64,000 nt of DNA from Odiellus spinosus (taxonomy: Eukaryota; Arthropoda; Arachnida; Opiliones; Phalangiidae): assembly GCA_963920705.1 (NCBI GenBank), contig CAWUCO010000060.1, forward strand, positions 744,001 to 808,000, read 5' to 3'. Shown here in pieces: positions 26,751 through 38,689 of this stretch (the first letter of the stretch is position 1; the number at the start of each line of letters is the position of its first letter). Both the position numbers and the translations under genes were made by a program. Below the pieces are notes generated by a model that did not search any database, had not been told where the DNA came from, and worked only from the letters and a program-made list of their open reading frames with translations.

Positions 26751-27130
26751 TACTTTGGAAATTTGTAAATCTATACTTGGGAAATTTGTAAATCTATACT
26801 TGGGAAATTTGTAAATCTATACTTGGGAAATTTGTAAATCTATACTTGGGAAATTTGTAAATCTATACTTGGGAAATTTGTAAATCTATACTTGGGAAAT
26901 TTGTAAATCTATACTTGGGAAATTTGTAAATCTATACTTGGGAAATTTGTAAATCTATACTTGGGAAATTTGTAAATCTATACTTGGGAAATTTGTAAAT
27001 CTATACTTGGGAAATTTGTAAATCTATACTTGGGAAATTTGTAAATCTATACTTGGGAAATTTGTAAATCTATACTTGGGAAATTTGTAAATCTATACTT
27101 GGGAAATTTGTAAATCTATACTTGGGAAAT
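26751..27130 (+). repeat. Longest uniform type-A run (about 16 units)
   Basis: After an H unit, about 16 successive identical type-A units follow without a visible substitution, ending at a TTAGATTTATACTTGAG unit near 27130. It separates the transition zone from family IV. Runs this uniform are expected where units have recently been amplified by slippage or unequal exchange; that interpretation is inference. Confidence 0.85.
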
Positions 27131-28030
27131 TTTTAGATTTATACTTGAGAAATTTGTAAATCTATACTTGGGAAATTTGTAAATCTATACTTGGGAAATT
27201 TGTAAATCTATACTTGTGAAATTTGTAAAACTATACTTGCGAAATTTGTGGATCTATACTTGGGAAATTTGTGGATCTATACTTGGGAAATTTTTGGATC
27301 TATACTTGGGAAATTTGTGGATCTATACTTGGGAAATTTGTGGATCTATACTTGGGAAATTTGTGGATCTATACTTAGGAAATTTGTGGATTTATACTTG
27401 GGAAATTTGTAAATCTATACTTGGGAAATTTATGGATCTATACTTGGGAAATTTGTGGATCTATACTTAGGAAATTTGTGGATCTATACTTGGGAAATTT
27501 GTAAATCTATACTTGGGAAATTTGTAAATCTATACTTGGGAAATTTGTAAATCTATACTTGGGAAATTTGTAAATCTATACTTGGGAAATTTGTGGATAA
27601 AAACTTGGGAAATTTGTGGATATATACTTGGGAAATTTGTTTATAAATACTTGGGAAATTTGTGGATAAATACTTGGGAAATTTGTGGATCTATACTTGG
27701 GAAATTTGTGGATCTATACTTGGGAAATTTGTGGATCTATACTTGGGAAATTTGTGAATCTATACTTGGGAAATTTGTGGATCTATACTTGGGAAATTTG
27801 TGGATCTATACTTGGGAAATTTGTGGATCTATACTTAGGAAATTTGTGGATTTATACTTGGGAAATTTGTAAATCTATACTTGGGAAATTTGTAAATCTA
27901 TACTTGGGAAATTTGTAAATCTATACTTGGGAAATTTGTAAATCTATACTTGGGAAATTTGTAAATCTATACTTGGGAAATTTGTAAATCTATACTTGGG
28001 AAATTTGTAAATCTATACTTGGGAAATTTG
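27131..28030 (+). repeat. Family IV lead-in: B-rich blocks
   Basis: Two long B blocks (about 27240-27480 and 27660-27860) carry TTGCG, TTAGG and GATTTATAC variants. Around 27590 is a GTGGATAAAAACTTGGG unit followed by GTGGATATATAC, D and C. The frames of 77 to 96 codons here begin at TTG or GTG and exist because B units have no plus-strand stop. A type-A run closes the block. No gene is supported. Confidence 0.8.
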
Positions 28031-30050
28031 TGGATAAATACTTGGGAAATTTGTGGATAAATACTCGGGAAATTTGTTTATAAATACTTGGGAAATGTGT
28101 GGATAAATACTTGGGAAATTTGTGGATCTATACTTGGGAAATTTGTGGATCTATACTTGGGAAATTTGTGGATCTATACTTGGGAAATTTGTGGATCTAT
28201 ACTTGGGAAATTTGTGGATAAATACTCGGGAAATTTGTTTATAAATACTTGGGAAATGTGTGGATAAATACTTGGGAAATTTGTGGATCTATACTTGGGA
28301 AATTTGTGGATCTATACTTGGGAAATTTGTGGATCTATACTTGGGAAATTTGTGGATAAATACTTGGGAAATTTGTAAATCTATACTTGGGAAATTTGTA
28401 AATCTAAACTTGGGAAATTTGTAAATCTACACTTGGGAAATTTGTAAATCTATATTTGGGAAATTTTTAAATTTATACTTGAGAAATTTGTAAATCTATA
28501 CTTGGGAAATTTTTAAATCTATTCTTGGGAAATTTGTAAATCTATACTTGTGAAAATTGTTAAACTATACTTGGGAAATTTGTGGATCTTTACTTGGGAA
28601 ATTTGTGGATCTATACTTTGGAAATTTGTAAATCTATACTTGGGAAATTTGTGGATCTATACTTGGGAAATTTGTAAATCTATACTTGGGAAATTTGTAA
28701 ATCTATACTTGGGAAATTTGTAAATCTATACTTGGGAAATTTGTAAATCAATACTTGGGAAATTTGTAAATCAATACTTGTGAAATTTGTAAAACTATAC
28801 TTGGGAAATTTGTGGATCTATACTTGGGAAATTTGTGGATCTATACTTTGGAAATTTGTAAATCTATACTTGGGAAATTTGTAAATCTATACTTGTCAAA
28901 TTTGTAAATCTATACTTGGGAAATTTGTAAATCTATACTTGGGAAATTTGTAAATCTATACTTGGGAAATTTGTAAATCTATACTTGGGAAATTTGTAAA
29001 TCTATACTTGGGAAATTTGTAAATCTATACTTGGGAAATTTGTGGATAAATACTTGGGAAATTTGTGGATAAATACTCGGGAAATTTGTTTATAAATACT
29101 TGGGAAATGTGTGGATAAATACTTGGGAAATTTGTGGATCTATACTTGGGAAATTTGTGGATCTATACTTGGGAAATTTGTGGATCTATACTTGGGAAAT
29201 TTGTGGATCTATACTTGGGAAATTTGTGGATAAATACTCGGGAAATTTGTTTATAAATACTTGGGAAATGTGTGGATAAATACTTGGGAAATTTGTGGAT
29301 CTATACTTGGGAAATTTGTGGATCTATACTTGGGAAATTTGTGGATCTATACTTGGGAAATTTGTGGATAAATACTTGGGAAATTTGTAAATCTATACTT
29401 GGGAAATTTGTAAATCTAAACTTGGGAAATTTGTAAATCTACACTTGGGAAATTTGTAAATCTATATTTGGGAAATTTTTAAATTTATACTTGAGAAATT
29501 TGTAAATCTATACTTGGGAAATTTTTAAATCTATACTTGGGAAATTTGTAAATCTATACTTGTGAAAATTGTTAAACTATACTTGGGAAATTTGTGGATC
29601 TTTACTTGGGAAATTTGTGGATCTATACTTTGGAAATTTGTAAATCTTTACTTGGGAAATTTGTGGATCTATACTTGGGAAATTTGTAAATCTATACTTG
29701 GGAAATTTGTAAATCTATACTTGGGAAATTTGTAAATCTATACTTGGGAAATTTGTAAATCAATACTTGGGAAATTTGTAAATCAATACTTGTGAAATTT
29801 GTAAAACTATACTTGGGAAATTTGTGGATCTATACTTGGGAAATTTGTGGATCTATACTTTGGAAATTTGTAAATCTATACTTGGGAAATTTGTAAATCT
29901 ATACTTTGGAAATTTGTAAATCTATACTTGTCAAATTTGTAAATCTATACTTGGGAAATTTGTAAATCTATACTTGGGAAATTTGTAAATCTATACTTGG
30001 GAAATTTGTAAATCTATACTTGGGAAATTTGTGGATCTATACTTGGGAAA
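28031..30050 (+). repeat. 1012-bp tandem pair with nested 161-bp duplication
   Basis: The variant ATACTCGGG occurs at 28061, 28222, 29073 and 29234. The outer offset is 1012 bp (44 units) and the inner offset 161 bp (7 units). Each occurrence is followed by D and by a C unit preceded by AAATGTGTGG. Other shared marks are TGAAAATTGTTAAAC (about 28552 and 29565) and ACTTGTCAAATTTG (28892 and 29927). The last pair is 1035 bp apart because copy 2 gained one H unit. The ATACTCGGG unit carries a CpG, which is rare in this array. Confidence 0.85.
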
Positions 30051-33000
30051 TTTGTTTATAAATACTTGGGAAATGTGTGGATAAATACTTGGGAAATTTG
30101 TGGATCTATACTAGGGAAATTTGTGGATCTATACTTGGGAAATTTGTGGATCTATACTTGGGAAATTTGTGGATCTATACTTGGGAAATTTGTGGATCTA
30201 TTCTTGGGAAATTTGTGGATAAATACTTGGGAAATTTGTAAATCTATACTTGGGAAATTTGTAAATCTAAACTTGGGAAATTTGTAAATCTATACTTGGG
30301 AAATTTGTAAATCTACACTTGGGAAATTTGTAAATCTATAATTGGGAAATTTGTAAATCTATACTTGGGAAATTTGTGGATCTATACTTGGGAAATTTGT
30401 GGATCTATACTTGGGAAATTTATGGATCTATACTTGGGAAATTTGTAGATCCATACTTAGGAAATTTGTGGATCTATACTTGGGAAATTTGTAAATCTAT
30501 ACTTGGGAAATTTGTAAATCTATACTTAGGAAATTTGTAAATCTATACTTGGGAAATTTGTAAATCTATACTTGGGAAATTTGTAAATCTATACTTGGGA
30601 AATTTGTAAATCTATACTTGGGAAATTTGTGGATAAATACTTGGGAAATTTGTGGATAAATACTTGGGAAATTTGTTTATAAATACTTGGGAAATGTGTG
30701 GATAAATACTTGGGAAATTTGTGGATCTATACTTGGGAAATTTGTGGATCTATACTTGGGAAATTGGTGGATCTATACTTGGGAAATTTGTGGATAAATA
30801 CTTGGGAAATTTGTAAATCTATACTTGGGAAATTTTTAAATCTAAACTTGGGAAATTTGTAAATCTATACTTGGGAAATTTGTAAATCTAAACTTGGGAA
30901 ATTTGTAAATCTATATTTGGGAAATTTTTAAATTTATACTTGAGAAATTTGTAAATCTATACTTGGGAAATTTGTAAATCTATACTTGGGAAATTTGTAA
31001 ATCTAAACTTGGGAAATTTGTAAATCTATACTTGGGAAATTTGTAAATCTATACTTGGGAAATTTGTAAATCTATACTTGGGAAATTTGTAAATCAATAC
31101 CTGGGAAATTTGTAAATCAATACTTGTGAAATTTGTAAAACTATACTTGGGAAATTTGTGGATCTATACTTGGGAAATTTGTGGATCTATACTTTGGAAA
31201 TTTGTAAATCTATACTTGGGAAATTTATAAATCTATGCTTGGGAAATTTGTAAATCTATACTTTGGAAATTTGTAAATCTATACTTGGGAAATTTGTAAA
31301 TCTATACTTGGGAAATTTGTAAATCTATACTTGGGAAATTTGTAAATCTATACTTGGGAAATTTGTAAATCTATACTTGGGAAATTTGTGGATCTATACT
31401 TGGGAAATTTGTGGATCTATACTTGGGAAATTTGTGGATAAATACTTGGGAAATTTGTTTATAAATACTTGGGAAATTTGTGGAAAAATACTTGGGAAAT
31501 TTGTAAACCTATACTTGGGAAATTTGTAAATCTATACTTGGGAAATTTGTAAATCTATACTTGGGAAATTTGTAAATCTATACTTGGGAAATTTGTAAAT
31601 CTATACTTGGGAAATTTGTAAATCTATTCTTGGGAAATTTGTGGATCTATACTTGGGAAATTTGTGGATCTATACTTGGGAAATTTATGGATCTATACTT
31701 GGGAAATTTGTGGATCTATACTTAGGAAATTTGTGGATCTATACTTGGGAAATTTGTAAATCTATACTTGGGAAATTTGTAAATCTATACTTGGGAAATT
31801 TGTAAATCTATACTTGGGAAATTTGTAAATCTATACTTGGGAAATTTGTGGATAAATACTTGGGAAATTTGTGGATAAATACTTGGGAAATTTGTTTATA
31901 AATACTTGGGAAATTTGTGGATAAATACTTGGGAAATTTGTGGATCTATACTTGGGAAATTTGTGGATCTATACTTGGGAAATTTGTGGATCTATACTTG
32001 GGAAATTTGTGGATCTATACTTGGGAAATTTGTAAATCTATACTTGTGAAATTTGTTAAACTATACTTGGGAAATTTGTGGATCTATACTTTGGAAATTT
32101 GTAAATCTATACTTTGGAAATTTGTAAATCTATACTTGGGAAATTTGTGGATCTATACTTGGGAAATTTGTAAATCTATACTTGGGAAATTTGCAAATCT
32201 ATACTTGGGAAATTTGTAAATCTATACTTGGGAAATTTGTAAATCTATACTTGGGAAATTTGTAAATCAATACCTGGGAAATTTGTAAATCAATACTTGT
32301 GAAATTTGTAAAACTATACTTGGGAAATTTGTTGATCTATACTTGGGAAATTTGTGGATCTATACTTTGGAAATTTGTAAATCTATACTTGGGAAATTTA
32401 TAAATCTATGCTTGGGAAATTTGTAAATCTATACTTTGGAAATTTGTAAATCTATACTTGGGAAATTTGTAAATCTATACTTGGGAAATTTGTAAATCTA
32501 TACTTGGGAAATTTGTGGATCTATACTTGGGAAATTTGTGGATCTATACTTGGGAAATTTGTGGATAAATACTTGGGAAATTTGTTTATAAATACTTGGG
32601 AAATTTGTGGAAAAATACTTGGGAAATTTGTAAACCTATACTTGGGAAATTTGTAAATCTATACTTGGGAAATTTGTAAATCTATACTTGGGAAATTTGT
32701 AAATCTATACTTGGGAAATTTGTAAATCTATACTTGGGAAATTTGTAAATCTATTCTTGGGAAATTTGTGGATCTATACTTGGGAAATTTGTGGATCTAT
32801 ACTTGGGAAATTTATGGATCTATACTTGGGAAATTTGTGGATCTATACTTAGGAAATTTGTGGATCTATACTTGGGAAATTTGTAAATCTATACTTGGGA
32901 AATTTGTAAATCTATACTTGGGAAATTTGTAAATCTATACTTGGGAAATTTGTAAATCTATACTTGGGAAATTTGTGTATAAATACTTGGGAAATTTGTG

Positions 33001-34349
33001 GATAAATACTTGGGAAATTTGTTTATAAATACTTGGGAAATTTGTGGATAAATACTTGGGAAATTTGTGGATCTATACTTGGGAAATTTGTGGATCTATA
33101 CTTGGGAAATTTGTGGATCTATACTTGGGAAATTTGTGGATCTATACTTGGGAATTTTGTGGATCTATACTTGGGAAATTTGTGGATCTATACTTGGGAA
33201 ATTTTTGGATCTATACTTGGGAAATTTGTGGATCTATACTTGGGAAATTTGTGGATCTATACTTGGGAAATTTGTGGATCTATACTTGGGAAATTTGTAA
33301 ATCTATACTTGGGAAATTTGTAAATCTATACTTGGGAAATTTGTGGATAAATACTTGGGAAATTTGTGGATAAATACTTGGGAAATTTGTTTATAAATAC
33401 TTGGGAAATGTGTGGATAAATACTTGGGAAATTTGTGGATCTATACTAGGGAAATTTGTGGATCTATACTTGGGAAATTTGTGGATCTATACTTGGGAAA
33501 TTTGTGGATCTATACTTGGGAAATTTGTGGATCTATTCTTGGGAAATTTGTGGATAAATACTTGGGAAATTTCTAAATCTATACTTGGGAAATTTGTAAA
33601 TCTAAACTTGGGAAATTTGTAAATCTATACTTGGGAAATTTGTAAATCTACACTTGGGAAATTTGTAAATCTATATTTGGGAAATTTTTAAATTTATACT
33701 TGATAAATTTGTAAATCTATACTTGGGAAATTTGTAAATCTATACTTGGGAAATTTGTAAATCTATACTTGTGAAATTTGTTAAACTATACTTGGGAAAT
33801 TTGTGGATCTATACTTGGGAAATTTGTGGATCTATACTTTGGAAATTTGTAAATCTATACTTGGGAAATTTGTGGATCTATACTTGGGAAATTTGTAAAT
33901 CTATACTTGGGAAATTTGTAAATCTATACTTGGGAAATTTGTAAATCTATACTTGGGAAATTTGTAAATCTATACTTGGGAAATTTGTAAATCTATACTT
34001 GGGAAATTTGTAAATCAATACTTGGGAAATTTGTAAATCAATACTTGTGAAATTTGTAAAACTATACTTGGGAAATTTGTGGATCAATACTTTGGAAATT
34101 TGTAAATCTATACTTTGGAAATTTGTAAATCTATTCTTGGGAAATTTGTAAATCTATACTTGGGAAATTTGTAAATCTATACTTTGGAAATTTGTAAATC
34201 TATTCTTGGGAAATTTGTAAATCTATACTTGGGAAATTTGTAAATCTATACTTGGGAAATTTGTAAATCTATACTTGGGAAATTTGTAAATCTATACTTG
34301 GGAAATTTGTGGATCTATACTTGGGAAATTTGTGGATCTATACTTGGGA
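30051..34349 (+). repeat. Family IV HOR, copies of about 1.13-1.17 kb and a 3335-bp relation
   Basis: A block starting with AAATGTGTGG, then a TATACTAGGG unit and B units (from about 30070), recurs at about 33405, an offset of 3335 bp (145 units). Within it, GTAAACCTATAC occurs at 31503 and 32630 (1127 bp), and CAATACCTGGG at 31095 and 32268 (1173 bp), marking a tandem pair. The longest B block is near 33040-33300 and is open in all three plus frames, giving overlapping frames of 77 to 109 codons. Near 34090-34210 there are repeated H and TATTCTTGGG units. No gene is seen. Confidence 0.8.
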
Positions 34350-36513
34350 AATTTGTGGATAAATACTTGGGAAATTTGTTTATAAATACTTGGGAAATTT
34401 GTGGAAAAATACTTGGGAAATTTGTGGATCTTTACTTGCGAAATTTGTGGATCTATACTTGGGAAATTTGTAAATCTATACTTGGGAAATTTGTAAATCT
34501 ATACTTGGGAAATTTGTAAATCTATACTTGGGAAATTTGTAAATCTATACTTGGGAAATTTGTAAATCTATACTTGGGAAATTTGTAAATCTAAACTTGG
34601 GAAATTTGTGGATAAATACTTGGGAAATTTGTTTATAAATACTTGGGAAATGTGTGGATAAATACTTGGGAAATTTGTGGATCTATACTTGGGAAATTTG
34701 TGGATCTATACTTGGGAAATTTGTGGATCTATACTTGGGAAATTTGTGGATCTATACTTGGGAAATTTGTGGATCTATACTTGGGAAATTTGTGGATCTA
34801 TACTTGGGAAATTTGTGGATAAATACTTGGGAAATTTGTAAATCTATACTTGGGAAATTTGTAAATCTACACTTGGGAAATTTGTAAATCTATACTTGGG
34901 AAATTTGTAAATCTATACTTGTGAAATTTGTTAAACTATACTTGGGAAATTTGTGGATCTATACTTGGGAAATTTGTTTATCTATACTTTGGAAATTTGT
35001 AAATCTATACTTGGGAAATTTGTGGATCTATACTTGGGAAATTTGTAAATCTATACTTGGGAAATTTGTAAATCTATACTTGGGAAATTTGTAAATCTAT
35101 ACTTGTGAAATTTGTAAATCTATACTTGGGAAATTTGTGGATCTATACTTGGGAAATTTGTGGATCTATACTTGGGAAATTTGTGGATAAATACTTGGGA
35201 AATTTGTGGATCTTTACTTGCGAAATTTGTGGATCTATACTTGGGAAATTTGTAAATCTATTCTTGGGAAATTTGTAAATCTATACTTGGGAAATTTGTA
35301 AATCTATACTTGGGAAATTTGTAAATCTATACTTGGGAAATTTGTAAATCTATACTTGGGAAATTTGTAAATCTATACTTGGGAAATTTGTGGATAAATA
35401 TTTGGGAAATTTGTGGATAAATACTTGGGAAATTTGTTTATAAATACTTGGGAAATTTGTGGAAAAATACTTGGGAAATTTGTGGATCTTTACTTGCGAA
35501 ATTTGTGGATCTATACTTGGGAAATTTGTAAATCTATACTTGGGAAATTTGTAAATCTATACTTGGGAAATTTGTAAATCTATACTTGGGAAATTTGTAA
35601 ATCTATACTTGGGAAATTTGTAAATCTATACTTGGGAAATTTGTAAATCTAAACTTGGGAAATTTGTGGATAAATACTTGGGAAATTTGTTTATAAATAC
35701 TTGGGAAATGTGTGGATAAATACTTGGGAAATTTGTGGATCTATACTTGGGAAATTTGTGGATCTATACTTGGGAAATTTGTGGATCTATACTTGGGAAA
35801 TTTGTGGATCTATACTTGGGAAATTTGTGGATCTATACTTGGGAAATTTGTGGATCTATACTTGGGAAATTTGTGGATAAATACTTGGGAAATTTGTAAA
35901 TCTATACTTGGGAAATTTGTAAATCTACACTTGGGAAATTTGTAAATCTATACTTGGGAAATTTGTAAATCTATACTTGTGAAATTTGTTAAACTATACT
36001 TGGGAAATTTGTGGATCTATACTTGGGAAATTTGTTTATCTATACTTTGGAAATTTGTAAATCTATACTTGGGAAATTTGTGGATCTATACTTGGGAAAT
36101 TTGTAAATCTATACTTGGGAAATTTGTAAATCTATACTTGGGAAATTTGTAAATCTATACTTGTGAAATTTGTAAATCTATACTTGGGAAATTTGTGGAT
36201 CTATACTTGGGAAATTTGTGGATCTATACTTGGGAAATTTGTGGATAAATACTTGGGAAATTTGTGGATCTTTACTTGCGAAATTTGTGGATCTATACTT
36301 GGGAAATTTGTAAATCTATTCTTGGGAAATTTGTAAATCTATACTTGGGAAATTTGTAAATCTATACTTGGGAAATTTGTAAATCTATACTTGGGAAATT
36401 TGTAAATCTATACTTGGGAAATTTGTAAATCTATACTTGGGAAATTTGTGGATAAATATTTGGGAAATTTGTGGATAAATACTTGGGAAATTTGTTTATA
36501 AATACTTGGGAAA
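34350..36513 (+). repeat. 1058-bp (46-unit) tandem duplication
   Basis: Copy 1 covers about 34350-35455 and copy 2 runs to about 36513. Shared marks at exactly 1058 bp include D-E-GATCTTTAC-TTGCG (about 34376 and 35434), AAATGTGTGG (about 34648 and 35706), GTTTATCTATAC (about 34976 and 36034) and GTGGATAAATATTTGGG (about 35391 and 36449). After the last mark copy 1 continues D-E while copy 2 continues D-GTGTGG, which places the right-hand boundary. The 77-codon frames at 34654 and 35712 are identical satellite readings. Confidence 0.88.
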
Positions 36514-38689
36514 TGTGTGGATAAATACTTGGGAAATTTGTGGATCTATAATTGGGAAATTTGTGGATCTATACTTGGGAAATTTGTGGATCTATACTTG
36601 GGAAATTTGTGGATCTATACTTGGGAAATTTGTGGATCTATACTTGGGAAATTTGTAAATCTATACTTTGGAAATTTGTAAATCTGTACTTGGGAAATTT
36701 GTAAATCTATACTTGGGAAATTTGTAAATCTATAATTGGGAAATTTGTAAATCTATACTTGGGAAATTTGTGGATCTATACTTGGGAAATTTGTGGATCT
36801 ATACTTGGGAAATTTGTAAATCTATACATGTGAAATTTGTTAAACTATACTTGGGAAATTTGTGGATCTATACTTGGGAAATTTGTGGTTCTATACTTTG
36901 GAAATTTGTAAATCTATACTTGGGAAATTTGTGGATCTATACTTGGGAAATTTGTAAATCTATACTTGGGAAATTTGTAAATCTATACTTGGGAAATTTG
37001 TAAATCTATACTTGGGAAATTTGTAAATCTATACTAAGAAAATTTGTAAATCAATACTTGGGAAATTTGTAAATCTATACTTGGGAAATTTGTAAATCTA
37101 TACTTGGGAAATTTGTAAATCAATACTTGGGAAATTTGTAAATCAATACTTGTGAAATTTGTAAAACTATACTTGGGAAATTTGTGGATCTATACTTGGG
37201 AAATTTGTGGATCTATACTTTGGAAATTTGTAAATCTATACTTGGGAAATTTGTAAATCTATGCTTGGGAAATTTGTAAATCTATACTTTGGAAATTTGT
37301 AAATCTATACTTGGGAAATTTGTGGATCTATACTTGGGAAATTTATGGATCTATACTTGGGAAATTTGTGGATCTATACTTGGGAAATTTGTAAATCTAT
37401 ACTTGGGAAATTTGTAAATCTATACTTGGGAAATTTGTAAATCTATACTTGGGAAATTTGTAAATCTATACTTAGGAAATTTGTAAATCTATACTTGGGA
37501 AATTTGTAAATCTATACTTGGGAAATTTGTGGATAAATATTTGGGAAATTTGTGGATAAATACTTGGGAAATTTGTTTATAAATACTTGGGAAATGTGTG
37601 GATAAATACTTGGGAAATTTGTGGATCTATACTTGGGAAATTTGTGGATCTATACTTGGGAAATTTGTAAATCTATTCTTGGGAAATTTGTAAATCTATA
37701 CTTGGGAAATTTGTAAATCTATACTTGGGAAATTTGTAAATCTATACTTGGGAAATTTGTAAATCTATACTTGGGAAATTTGTAAATCTATACTTGGGAA
37801 ATTTGTGGATAAATATTTGGGAAATTTGTGGATAAATACTTGGGAAATTTGTTTATAAATACTTGGGAAATGTGTGGATAAATACTTGGGAAATTTGTGG
37901 ATCTATACTTGGGAAATTTGTGGATCTATACTTGGGAAATTTGTGGATCTATACTTGGGAAATTTGTGGATCTATACTTGGGAAATTTGTGGATCTATAC
38001 TTGGGAAATTTGTGGATAAATACTTGGGAAATTTGTAAATCTATACTTGGGAAATTTGTAAATCTAAACTTGGGAAATTTGTAAATCTATACTTGGGAAA
38101 TTTGTAAATCTACACTTGGGAAATTTGTAAATCTATATTTGGGAAATTTTTAAATTTATACTTGAGAAATTTGTAAATCTATACTTGGGAAATTTGTAAA
38201 TCTATACTTGGGAAATTTGTAAATCTATACATGTGAAATTTGTTAAACTATACTTGGGAAATTTGTGGATCTATACTTGGGAAATTTGTGGTTCTATACT
38301 TTGGAAATTTGTAAATCTATACTTGGGAAATTTGTGGATCTATACTTGGGAAATTTGTAAATCTATACTTGGGAAATTTGTAAATCTATACTTGGGAAAT
38401 TTGTAAATCTATACTTGGGAAATTTGTAAATCTATACTTGGGAAATTTGTAAATCAATACTTGGGAAATTTGTAAATCAATACTTGTGAAATTTGTAAAT
38501 TTATACTTGGGAAATTTGTAAATCTATACTTGGGAAATTTGTAAATCTATACTTGGGAAATTTGTAAATCAATACTTGGGAAATTTGTAAATCAATACTT
38601 GTGAAATTTGTAAAACTATACTTGGGAAATTTGTGGATCTATACTTGGGAAATTTGTGGATCTATACTTTGGAAATTTGTAAATCTATA
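36514..38689 (+). repeat. Family IV HOR, mixed copy
   Basis: Contains AAATGTGTGG-C-B blocks at about 36510 and 37870, K units, TATACATGTG followed by GTTAAAC (about 36830 and 38228), GTGGTTCTATAC (about 36886 and 38288), and a TATACTAAGAAAATTTG unit near 37030. GTAAATTTATAC following an F unit first appears near 38496. The combination ACATGTG-GTTAAAC-B-GTGGTTC is a recurring cassette of the second half of family IV. No gene is seen. Confidence 0.78.

Noticed and set aside
33033-33373. Three overlapping frames of 77, 96 and 109 codons
   Set aside because: Same cause: a long B block open in every plus frame, with TTG or GTG starts.
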